Shown one piece after another: positions 22,580 through 32,537 of a stretch of DNA of 32,537 nucleotides. The stretch is from contig JAYMTF010000627.1 in NCBI GenBank assembly GCA_036897485.1, positions 1-32,537 of the forward strand. The letters run 5' to 3'. The position numbers were made by a program, and so were the translations under genes. How positions within the stretch are numbered: position 1 is the stretch's first letter; every line of letters starts with the position of its first letter. The notes beneath the pieces are model-generated. The model made no database searches and was not told where the DNA came from. It saw nothing but the letters and a program-made list of their open reading frames with translations. Source of the stretch: Pelargonium nanum (taxonomy: Eukaryota; Streptophyta; Magnoliopsida; Geraniales; Geraniaceae).

Positions 22580-25500
22580 TTAAAGTTCAGTCAAAAAACA
22601 GTCCATTTTAACATCTGTAACATCAAGCTGTAGTATCTCTGCTCTGCAACCTAAAATCGATCCAATGCTGCAAACAAACCAAATACGAAAAACCATTATC
22701 CCTTTAACCAAAAGCAGAGGTTGATAAACCGTCATCATGATGCGATCTAAAATGCCATAATCATACCTAGGATGAGTACGCCCTAGATCCCCGTGGACAA
22801 ATTCCTTGATGTAAGTCCCAGCCTGTTTTCAGATATCACAATTAGTGAACTGTTACTCATAAATGAGCAGAACAAATTGCTGTTTATTTAGAAGTGGGCT
22901 TGAATACAACACACAACTATGATTCAAGCTTACAATCTAAATCAGAATATTGCATCATGTTTGGCATGTAACTGAATAATAATGTTGCTTTTTCTAAAAG
23001 TGTCATCAACTCCTATATTATGGTTAAATGTCTCTTTAGCAGAAATAAATGTTTAACTAGAATGGCATAGTAAAAACGTTTCAAATATAGTGTCTCTAAT
23101 ACAATACCTGGGTACCTAGATGCAAAAGAAAATAATGAGAATTTTCTGCTATCTTCTCAATTTTCATCCTGAATACAGAGAAAAGACAAATGATTAGGCA
23201 TTCTGAACACATACAAGCATAGTGGAGCTAGAATATTGCTATGCTACAGAATTGCAAAGCACCAACCAATGTATAATCTTTTCACGTTCTAATGGGCTTC
23301 GGCGGTGAAGCACTCTTACTGGGGTCCGTTGCAGAATTTGCTGCAAGAGCGTGAAGACATAAATGATGGTTAAAATCTCATGGACAGAAAAGCCTCTTGA
23401 ACGCCGCATGATACAGAGATTTGAAACTTGCATACTCACCATGTCCTTGAAGGAGGATAAAGACTGCATATCTTTGTCCTCAAGAGGGCGAGATATCCAC
23501 ACCAGTGCAGCATATTGCTTCTGCATGCAAAAACAAGAGATTATCCAAAGAGGTCCCATCCAGGTCTGATTTCCCATTTGAATAATTACAGCAAAGTGCA
23601 AGAATTACTTACCTGCTTCTCTGATTCTCCTTCTCGCATCAGTGTCCACCCCTCACTACCTACCACTTTAAGATTTTTCACACATACCTGCAAGAAAACA
23701 AGTTTGTGCAGTTAATCACGACTGTTCTAAACAAGAAACATGAGTAGTGTAGCATAATTTGACATTGAACTCACTAGTTTATTTTCTATGTTGTTTATCT
23801 TTTCTTCAATTTCTTTTGCCAACACCTCAGATGGAACAAGGCGGGCGTTTTGTACCTCAACCAGAAAAGGCCTACCCGATCCCAGCATTCGAACCTAAAA
23901 AAAGTTAAGTTCCATTTGTTACATTACAAGAGACATCTAACTTGAACCTGAAGTCAACAAAGCAGATATTATAGTACATCAATATCCTCTCTACCAGCAG
24001 CATGAAACTTGTAACTATCACCCCGACACACGGGAAGGATGTTGCTACCCAGTATCTCCTACAGATTGAGCAAGAGAAAGTCAGCTTCCTATCTGGCCTT
24101 CCACAAAAAACATTTATGAATATAATGGCTATTGGCTGAAGGAGTAGACAGTACCTCAACAGATGCCTCCCCCATTCTTTCATCATCAATAATCCAACGT
24201 GTCTGACTCACATTTCTTGAGTACTGCGATATAGAAGTGTACTAATCAATTGCAAGTTGCACAACCATGATCATGCCATACTGACCTACTATTTTCACAA
24301 AAAGTCAAACAATTTCAAACACGGACTTGAAAAGTTTTTTACCATGTTAAATACAGTTCTGTTCACAGATTATATGCTCTAAATATGGGAATCACTGTTG
24401 AAAATATATCCAGGTCTTATTCTGATGCAATATTGCAATGGGAATTCTGGGGTAAGCTATTTAATTTACTAACTATTGATCTAACCTTGTTATTCATTTC
24501 CTTGTCTTCTTTTTCTCTTTCTTCTATTTTTCTTTTTTCCAATCCTCATCTCATCCTAATGTTGTTCTATAGCATTTTCATAGATTAAAGCAACTGGAAA
24601 AAAGAAGGCTATATGAAGATGACAGTAGCAATGTGAACCATCCAGCAATCCAGCATGAAGACAAAAGCGTAAAACAATCAATCATTTTGGAAAGTTACAT
24701 CGAGACAATGAAATAAAAAATCAAATGTTTCTCAAAATATGCACTATTCTTACCTTCAGGTATCGCCCACCAAAGTATATAGACGTTCTGTAGCACTGAA
24801 ATGCCAGATGGCAGACTTCATTGACCTAGTTGTTAAGAGAAGCCATATAAGAACACTGTCATGCAGCATTGAAACAATAGGTGCAGTAACCATGTCAATG
24901 ATATAAACTGGGGAAAAAAAACAATTCAGATAAAGTGCCAGCGGTCAATTTGACAAAGATACAACTTGAAGGTGTGGTTTAGTATTTCTTCATTTCTTAC
25001 TTCAATAGTAAGATAACTGTAATCCTACATAGTCAGGTATGCCCCATTAGTAAGTCAGAACCTTTTAATGCAGCAACTGAGAGTATACAATAATGATGAG
25101 ATGCAAAATTGTAATGGTCCTTACAGTTTCCAATTGTTTTTTTTTACATGCACAAATACATTCAAACCCCACCATATTAAGAAAAGTAAAGTAAACAAGG
25201 AACATGATTACCTTGCCTTTTGGGAATTTGAAGCACTCAGAAGATTCAGGATCTTGCAGCATATTTAATGACCTTTCAGTTACAGCATCTGTTTTACAAG
25301 TAGAAAAATCAGAACACTGGATTCTAACGACCATGGGCTCATCAACGGTATCCAGGCTGTTATCAGTGCCTGTATAAAAAATCAGGACAAACTTTGAGCA
25401 TCCAAAATAAAAGATATTCACAAATGTAAAATACTAAGTGGTGGCTAACTGTAGAAACCTCAACCATTCTCTGAAACTTAACTTCAGACAAGATAATAGC

Positions 25501-28247
25501 ATCTTATCAGTGAGGAATATAGTAATATTCTAAAAAGAAAACCATTAGAATACCTTCAACAATAGGGATCTTACTCCTTAGTAGTTAGTATTGCAAGAAA
25601 ATGGTATAATATTAATGGCAAATCTAAGTATTGCAGTTCTCCTAGGGTACAATACCGGCACGTGCCAGGCAGTAAGATTCTTCTTCGCTCTACTTAAATT
25701 GGCAATATGCATATTCTTGACAACATTTGTGGGAAAGCCAAAAATGGGAAGGCTAAATTAAGGCATCGTTTGGATTAGGGAATTAGGGAATCTAAAATAA
25801 AATGGACTTTGAGCATTACTGGAATCTAGATTTGGGGGATGTAGATATTTGGAAGGTTTAATATATTATATTTGTTTCATTATAAGGATCTAAACTATTG
25901 TTTTTGGAATGCTGAAAGTAACTAATTGAAATGTTAACAAAATGCCCCAAATGACATTTATGCCATTTCTAAGTATTATGTTTAGCAGGCATTTTGCCAT
26001 GAAAAGTATTTTACTTGACCATAAAAAAAAATATAATCGGGCTAGCAAACGATACCTAAATGTAAGGTGATATAAATTGTAGAAGAAGTATATTTCTATC
26101 ATGAAACAATAATAAAATAATTACAGAGATGGGAATTAGACATTTGTGTTTTGACTAATGTTATTAGTTCGTTGAGCATGCCATCCTCACGCATGGTTTT
26201 AAATCTTTGGACGATTTCCAACAAACAACCTCTTTGAGGCAAAAACTGGCCTTTAAAAGTAAACAAGAGAGGATAGGGATTGCACAAATCAAGTTAACAT
26301 GCCTGTTTTTTGCCTCTTTCCACCTGCATTGTTCTTTGAAGAACAGGGAACCATATTTGATGCTTTGGAATGGGTGTATGTCAAACGGATACGAAAAGAG
26401 CTTTGACTTGATTTAACACCCTGCAAAAGTTCAACACCCTATTGGTCAATACTTTACAAACTTAAAAGCATTTATTTCCTTTCCCAGGACATTAGAACTC
26501 ATTGTTATTAAAAAAATAAACAAAAGAAATTTCAAAAGATGACATTAGAAAATATGATGACGATAATGAACAACTTTTCACTCACCAACAAGGCTTCTAG
26601 GGTGTCTGTGATAGATAACTTTAAGATATCCTTTGCAGATACTAGACCAGAAAGTGATCTTTCTTTGAACCAAAGTTCAGATCCATACTTCTTTTTCATG
26701 TACAACCTACAAAAGTTTGAACATGGATTATATTTTCACCAGGTATCAGCTGATAGATATGCCATACTGATCACAATAGGGTAGTACCACAAAAATGGAC
26801 CATAATAGGCATCAATCAGGGCATAGATAGTATGCAAGACGCATGCTTATAATTGGACTTTGATTACAGTTATGATGTGCAAACTCAAGGTACAATACTA
26901 GATGAGGTTCTAACTTTTAAGAGCTTCCCAAATCTGGAATATCTTGTTAATTCAATTATGAAATGTAAAAAAAAAATGAACAAACTCTCACCAAACTGCA
27001 TTTTCATTTTCAGTGATTGTTGGAGGAATAGAAACTTCAAGAGAAAAGCTATCAATCTGATGACCCTCTTGCTTTACCAGCTCTGCAGTTGATGCGGCGA
27101 AATCAGTAGCAGCATCTTTCTTCACCAACATCTCTTTGTCATCACAATAAACAAATTGCAAGATGCCTAAGCATATCCTACAGATTTCAAGAGCAACTTC
27201 TGATTCATTAGAAGAATGAGGATTGCTCGACTCTTCCTTTCTACTAAGACCATTTTCTACCGTATTCCTCTCTGGATCAGTCAACTCACCAAGAATAGAG
27301 CACAGAGTTGACTGGGAAAGTGAGGAATGAGAATAGATATGCCCTTGGACTCCAAACAGACGAAAGATGCATCTGGGACACACCTGCAACAGAACAATGC
27401 ACTTTTAAAACCCAATGAATGATCAAGTAATACTTAAGCAGGAGAAGAGAATGCTCATCCAATAACAACTGTCTATGAAATAAGCCGCACAAACTCTTTT
27501 CTGTAGAGATCATTAGCATTAAATCAATGAAGAGTAATGAATGATGACCTACCAAAGGTGCAATCACGAATGCCAGTGTCACAATATTCATGCCACAAGA
27601 TAAAGTTATTATTATCACAAATTCACAACTCTAAACCAGTCTTCAACAAGAAAGTCATTTTGAGGATAATTTCATGATCATTAAGATTTAAGCAAAATAA
27701 AAAATAAAAAAAAAACTTTCTTTTTTTTCATTAGGCCGTTGCAAGATAGGATTTCGGCACCTTTCTGTATCAAAAAAAAAATAATGCTAGCAGAAGATAC
27801 AGCAGATTTTCATAACAGGACATACACTGAAAATGGGCTCGAATGCTACAAATTGAATCTAAACATACATTTGTGGAATCAATTTAAATAACTCTTTAAT
27901 ATAAAGACTAGACTGTAATTGACAAATCCAAAACCCTAAGTTATCCTCAAAAGAAAATTATTAGGGAAAAACATGCACAAAATTGGAAATTTGCAGAGAA
28001 TTAATTGATAGGTAGAGCACAACACGTCGATCAGCATAGCTAGGCAATTAAATACTGAGAGTAATACGAAGATTAAAGGAAGAAAACAAACCCCATTGGA
28101 CAACAAGTCCTTGACGGCGTGAGACGGCAACGAGCGGACGACGTCGTGGAGAAGCTGGAACTCCTCGGCGGCGGCGGGGGAGGAGGTTGGGTCGAGCGCC
28201 GGATCCTGGGCGTTGATAATCTGTACAGCTTCCGTGTCATTCGTCAT
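22580..28247 (-). CDS. PUS10: tRNA pseudouridine synthase Pus10
   Basis: Isomerises uridine to pseudouridine in the tRNA T-loop (positions 54/55 in known Pus10 enzymes). Exons: 28247-28092, 27383-26992, 26706-26586, 26420-26303, 25369-25212, 24825-24754, 24223-24155, 24058-23978, 23894-23775, 23687-23613, 23520-23440, 23340-23267, 23168-23108, 22822-22767 and 22667-22580; 573 residues (human about 529). The N-terminal zinc-binding half has CPRC (54-57) and CRIC (120-123), matching Pus10. The catalytic half has GRGDSYKF-like CRGDSYKFHAAGREDIDVRMLGSGRPF, with the catalytic Asp in REDID (387 or 389), then QRTPVRVLHRRSPLER and AGTYIKEFVHGDLGRTHP. Exon 4 may end at 26303 (GC donor) or 26324 (GT donor), differing by seven residues. 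The start is the first ATG (28245-28247), preceded by TTG CTT CTA GAC in frame. Nothing suggests inactivation. Confidence 0.94.
25762..26056. mobile_element. hAT-like MITE in a PUS10 intron
   Basis: Termini GGCATCGTTTG (25762-25772) and CAAACGATACC (26046-26056) are inverted repeats differing at one base. Flanks TAAATTAA (25754-25761) and TAAATGTA (26057-26064) match at six of eight positions, consistent with an eroded 8-bp hAT target-site duplication. The 295-bp body has no meaningful frame. It lies wholly within the intron between PUS10 exons 4 and 5. Confidence 0.65.
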
Positions 28248-29060
28248 GTCTAGAAGCAATTTTTGAGTTCAGGTGGTGGCGGCAATCACTTCACTGCACG
28301 CTGTCTCTCTGGTTTGGCAGTTTAGTTGAGTGAAATAGAACTGAGAAGAGAGTGGGAAGAGAGGTCTTGTGTGTTTTTTTCTGGTACGCCCGGTTTGTCT
28401 ATACGCTTACTTTTCACGTCATCACTACCGTAAAATTGGCTTACCAATGTGTTACTCTTGACCGTTGATATTACGCTACTAGGGCCAATAGAAGAAACAT
28501 GCGTGGGCTTTTCTGGGCCTATTAACCCGGTGAAGAAAATTGTAGGGTGAACTCTGGGCCTATATACATAAACTGTTAATGGTGTTAAAAAATTTCCGTT
28601 AATGTATACTTGTATCACATTCTAGTCGACACTTTTATTTAACATGTAAGTGACGTGTCATACTCAAGGGTAGTTGCGCAATTGGCTACACAGGCTGCGT
28701 CGCTCAACAGACTACTGGGGAGAGGGATGAACTTTAACTGTGACTTACCTTCAAATGAGGATTAGTCTGAGTGCCGTAAAACGGCTTAAAGGTATCAACC
28801 GCGACTCCGCGAGTTTGCGGGCCCACTCAGGGTTTGGATTTATTTCAAACAGAAAAATACTTATTTTAAGAGAAAGTTAAGTTAAAATAGTCCCTGAACT
28901 TTTTCAAATGGACTGTATAGAACAATGCTGTATTTCAAAGGCCTATCTTACTGACTCAACATACTAAATATATATATATAGTCTATACTGTCAAGGTAAC
29001 ATTGTTTAGACAATAACATAGAAACTGGAAAGATAACTGCTTTGTATAAGCTTTACAGAA
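28248..29060. other. PUS10 upstream region and spacer to ECH2
   Basis: Holds the PUS10 5' UTR and promoter (minus strand) and the ECH2 3' UTR. No TATA box stands out for PUS10. A GC-richer patch (about 28660-28835) contrasts with the AT-rich surroundings and can fold (see the separate entry). No gene is called; the open frame at 28322-28618 is unrecognised. Confidence 0.5.
28767..28830. other. Compact potential three-way stem structure
   Basis: CTGAGT (28767-28772) can pair with ACTCAG (28825-28830), enclosing two perfect hairpins: GCCGT-AAA-ACGGC (28773-28785) and CCGC-GAGTTT-GCGG (28807-28820). It resembles a tRNA-like fragment in size, but no tRNA A/B boxes or anticodon arm could be fitted, so no RNA class is assigned. 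Confidence 0.35.
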
Positions 29061-30927
29061 TTACAGTGGTGAATGTGGTGGACGGAGATCCACGAAACCA
29101 GAAAGAACAGCCCGGTTTCTGTCTTTCACTTTCGTCTGGTATATGACCCTGCAGCCAAATAACAATTTTCAATTTAAAATGCATTTGAATGACCACTCCA
29201 CAACTAATAGATGCTTTTACTAAAGACGGAAAAGGAAATTATACCTCGAGGCTTCTAGCCACATTTCAGTAACTAAAGTTTCGCCAGGGTACACATGTAA
29301 AAGGAATCGACCTGATATGTTTTTTACCATATTTGGGTCTCCCTTGCAGATGCATTTGATGATCGCCCTAACTGCAAACCCAAGCGTGCACCGCCCATGC
29401 AGTATTGGACGTGAAAATCTTCAACACATGACAAAACAAAATTAAATCAGGAACGCTTGGGTGCATTTAAAAATAAATAAATTAGCTATAGAGAATGTGA
29501 CCATAACCGCAACAAGAAAATTCAAACCAGCAAAAGTCAATCCATAAAATCCTAAGAAAGAGCAGAATCATTTTCAGTACAGATTCGTTTCAAATGCAAT
29601 GCGTGCTTCATAATTCCATTGGATGTCTTCAATCTTCAAACTAAAGGAAACTAATTTCAAAGGCACTTAATTTGAATAGAACTGATGTGTTCTAACTTTT
29701 AACATCAGTCTGGATTTCAGTTAACTATGATATTCTCCAGCAAATTGGTTGGAACTTGGAACCAATAGCCTGAGGTTACCATTTTGTACAGTACGAATGA
29801 GAAAAAATGCACTTTTATATTATCCAGTTATCCCAAAATGAAACACAGGTTTGCGAATAATTCAGTTTGGGATTAAGTAGAGTGCGAACCCTGCTATTTT
29901 TGCAAACATAGGATCTGAATGCAGAGGATTATAGTCACCAGATAGCCTGTACAGCAACGCCTGTAAGAGATTCAGAAAATCTTAAGAAAAATACATTCAG
30001 AGGCCTCAGATTATGCTGTAACAGTAGTCATCCTTAGTTTAAATCAATATTCGCTGCCAAAGAAAACTTAGTTGTAGCTTAATTATAAATATATATTAGT
30101 ATGCTGTTGATTATATAGAATACAATAACTGAACGTTAAAGCGCCATATGAAACGATTTATAATTATAGTCCCATCAACACTTATAAAGGCTACCTGTGA
30201 TGGTTGGGTGCAATCCTCAAACACCGCGAAAGGTTGGTCTTTCGGGATTTTTATAGCTGGAACCTGGTTGGTTGGATAGTTTGAGTAGGAAAATGGGTGA
30301 GATGATTTTGAAAAGCCACCAGCACCACGCAGAAAACCAGTTACCCTGCAGGATAAAGATCTTAGATGAGTAAAAGAGGCAATAATAGATCAGATTCTTT
30401 TTAAAAGAGAACGCACCGATTCATGCATATTAATTCACCAGATTCTTTGTCATAATTTTTGCTTTCCATCTCAAGAACAGCAGCTTTACCTGAAATAGAT
30501 TGACAAAAAAAATAGTGCCTGTGTGAGAGCATAACTACCTTAATTCAAAATCAAAATAAAATCAAACAGACACAAAATTGGTACGAAAACTATAAGTGAC
30601 ATCACACACTTTTGAAATTTTATACTTCTTTTGTACATCTTAAAGAGCAGAAGTGAATTTCATATTAATACATAAACTCTAAATTTCATGAAACAAAATT
30701 ATATTTCTGCTTGTGAAAAGCGAGCAAAGATACCTAACTCATCCGTACTAACTTTACATGTGAGTTGACTTGAATCCCATTAACATACAATATCGAAAGA
30801 CTTACTGGCATATAAACCTCAAACTAGGCCCCTTTGTGCATGCATAAATGTTCTAGTTGTTTCAGGAGTAAATAAAACGAAACAAACCTTTGTCATGCAA
30901 TCCTGCTATACTTACTTTATTTTGTAT
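29061..30927 (-). CDS. ECH2: Enoyl-CoA hydratase 2 (MaoC/hot-dog), 5' partial
   Basis: Peroxisomal hydratase that interconverts (3R)-hydroxyacyl-CoA and 2-trans-enoyl-CoA, used in degrading fatty acids with even-position cis double bonds. Visible exons in transcript order: 30927-30888 (40 nt), 30489-30417, 30345-30195, 29960-29890, 29418-29245 and 29148-29061 (TAA). They encode the last 198 residues; Arabidopsis ECH2 has about 309, so roughly 110 N-terminal residues lie right of the window. The hydratase-2 motif [14 protein letters not shown] carries the catalytic Asp and His. [34 protein letters not shown] and [22 protein letters not shown] follow as in the family. The C-terminus is SPL, where Arabidopsis ECH2 has the PTS1 SSL. 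All introns are GT-AG. The gene is transcribed in the same direction as PUS10. The next upstream intron appears to contain the foldback element at the window end. Confidence 0.93.
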
Positions 30928-31348
30928 CTGCACCATAAATTAAACAAGGATGAAATTCAGCATAGCTTGAGGAAAACATATAAACTATAAGAAAAAAACA
31001 TATATGTCCAATTTCAAGTCATGCAAAGGAGAAATTATCAACTTAGAAATCTTAACTAGATTAGATACTCTGTATAGTTTATTTAGGAAAAAGGTCTTCA
31101 GAGATCCCTGTACTATCTCATTTGTTCCATCGGGGTCCTTGTACTTTACTTTGTTCCTGCGAGGTCAAAGTATCACTTATTTTGTTCCCGCGAGGTCCAT
31201 TCCGTTAAGTTATTAACGGAATCTGTCAAAAGTAACTGACGCCGTTAAAATTAAATACAAAAAACAATTTAAAAATATGATTTTACCTTTATACCCTTAA
31301 TACTTTTTAAACTATTTTAATTTTACCCTCTTCTATCTTTTTACTGTC

Positions 31349-31800
31349 TTCGCCGTCGGCGGCCATGGCTTAGTCTTCACTATGTCTCCGGAAAGAGGCC
31401 TTCTCAGAGCTCTCCCTAGCCAGTACCTCGGCTTCCTCAACTCTAGTGACATGGTTAATTCAACAAACCATTTCTTCGTCGTCGAGTTCGACATTGTCCA
31501 GAACTTGGAGTATCTGGACATCAACGACAACCATGTCGGAATCTTGAGCTCCAACAGCTCTACTCCGGCGGCTTATTTTACCCAGAATTGGACGAAAGAT
31601 ACTCTCAATCTCAAATAGAAAGGTGATTCAGGCTTAGGTCGACTACGATTCGGCCAAAAAACAACCAAGTGTCATCAGCTCTCGCCTTCCAATACAAACT
31701 CAAGTCTCTGATACTCTCCTATGATGTCGATCTCTCGCCAATTCTTAGAAATTCCATGTGTATTTGGTTCTCTTCTTCCACTGGGTTGCTCACAAGAACC
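31349..31800 (+). pseudogene. Captured legume-lectin domain fragment (LecRK-like)
   Basis: Translation gives [53 protein letters not shown] and DNHVGI, the core of a legume-lectin domain as in L-type lectin receptor kinases (family: [17 protein letters not shown].., [10 protein letters not shown]). The frame stops at 31616-31618. Related sequence resumes in another frame (VDYDSAKKQPSVISSR), then shifts again to YKLKSLILSYDVDLSPILRN and FSSSTGLLT up to about 31796. At least one stop and two frame changes, no signal peptide and no kinase domain make this a dead fragment. It lies between the arms of the foldback element, so capture by the element is the simplest explanation. Confidence 0.85.
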
Positions 31801-31869
31801 AGCAGCTACTGCAACCACCCACAAATCCCCAATATCTCGTTTCCATAACATTGGTCCTCTTAAGAAACC

Positions 31870-32385
31870 CAAAATTGTTTAGCACCCATTTGATAAAATT
31901 TCATATAACTCAAAAACCATGAACAGAAAATACTCAGGTTGTCCAATTTCATGAATACCCATAAATGTGGAATATGAATGCTTATTGCCAAGTCATTGAC
32001 AGCTTGAAATCTGTGTACTGTTTTGTGAGCTTTGTCTTGGAGCTACTTGGAGAACAAAAATTAGGTTTCTTGAGATGGGATATTTATGTGATTGAAGAGT
32101 TGGGTGGTCTTTTTCTTTTTCTGTGAATATTGAAGAGGTAGTGGCTGTTTTTGCGTAGGATTTGAGGATTTTCATTTCTTTTATTTACTTGACAAAAAGA
32201 AGAAAATTGATGATTTGTTGATGTAATGTTGGTTTTGGGTCTACTGCTATTTGTGTTGATTTTTTATGTGTCTTTAACACCTCAATTAGTGATGGTTCGA
32301 GTCTTGCTCACCGGAGATGACAAAGGTCGCCGGAGCACGAGGTGTGGCAGAAGCTCGACTGCTGTTAGTTTGAGAGAGAGAGAAG
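31870..32385. other. Interior of the foldback element, unassigned
   Basis: Sequence between the lectin fragment and the right arm. It may be further captured host DNA, but no protein match was recognised on either strand. It ends in a GA-rich stretch (GAGAGAGAGAAGGGG) next to the right arm. Confidence 0.4.
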
Positions 32386-32537
32386 GGGGAAGAAGAGGGT
32401 AAAATTAAAATAGTTTGAAAAGTATAAAGGGTGAAAAGGTAAAGTAATGTTCTTTAATTGTTTTTTGTATTTAATTTTAACGGCGTCAGTTACTTTTGAC
32501 GGATTCCGTTAATAACTTAACGGAATGGACCTCGCGG

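Larger units (their letters stand above)
31084..32537. mobile_element. Foldback Pack-MULE-like element, right end cut
   Basis: The left arm (from about 31084; exact end unclear) contains three tandem units of about 31 bases beginning TTTGTTCC and containing CG(A/G)GGTC, then CATTCCGTTAAGTTATTAACGGAAT and on to TTACCCTCTTCT. The window's last 150 bases are its near-exact reverse complement, ending at the base that pairs with 31188. About 100 bases of the right end therefore lie beyond the window, and the total is about 1.56 kb. No transposase is present. The interior carries a lectin-gene fragment with a base composition unlike the arms. Long inverted repeats with a captured gene fragment define Pack-MULEs; with no target-site duplication visible, the superfamily is inferred. 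Confidence 0.75.

Noticed and set aside
31333..31554. Minus-strand frame within the foldback element
   Set aside because: It is antisense to the lectin fragment, whose plus-strand translation clearly matches a protein family.

Overview
This is a nuclear genomic window from a flowering plant, most likely a eudicot. The evidence is short exons split by AT-rich GT-AG introns, a plant alpha-amylase, a PRONE-type RopGEF, a plant microRNA gene and plant-style foldback transposons. I cannot name the species. The window is not bacterial: most of the long open frames are exons or parts of exons.

Layout, left to right. (1) 128-2736, plus strand: the last eight exons of a cytosolic-type alpha-amylase, AMY2; its 5' exons lie outside the window. 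(2) About 2.7-9.4 kb: a long AT-rich intergenic region with only degenerate repeats. (3) 9515-9644, plus strand: a MIR394 hairpin carrying the exact 20-nt miR394 sequence on its 5' arm. (4) 11702-14754, minus strand: a five-exon RopGEF (PRONE domain) with a 14-residue internal tandem duplication. (5) 16591-17634: a 1044-bp non-autonomous foldback element with a perfect 9-bp target-site duplication. (6) 18526-22157, plus strand: a complete twelve-exon prolyl oligopeptidase. (7) 22580-28247, minus strand: a complete fifteen-exon tRNA pseudouridine synthase, PUS10, with a small hAT-like MITE in one intron. (8) 29061-30927, minus strand: the last six exons of peroxisomal enoyl-CoA hydratase 2, ECH2. 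(9) About 31.08 kb to the end: a second foldback element, cut by the window edge, that carries a broken fragment of a legume-lectin (LecRK-like) gene. Because the 5' exons of ECH2 should lie further right, this element probably sits in an ECH2 intron.

The genes do not form an operon or a single pathway. They form a conserved neighbourhood. From memory, AMY2, MIR394B, a prolyl oligopeptidase and ECH2 are consecutive in Arabidopsis near At1g76130-At1g76150. The duplicated Arabidopsis block near At1g20375-At1g20410 holds MIR394A, another prolyl oligopeptidase and PUS10. The window looks like the unreduced version of both blocks, which independently supports the MIR394 call.

All splice sites were placed by eye from frame continuity, GT/AG signals and remembered family sequences. 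Exon sums are in frame for every gene. The uncertain junctions are stated in the entries.
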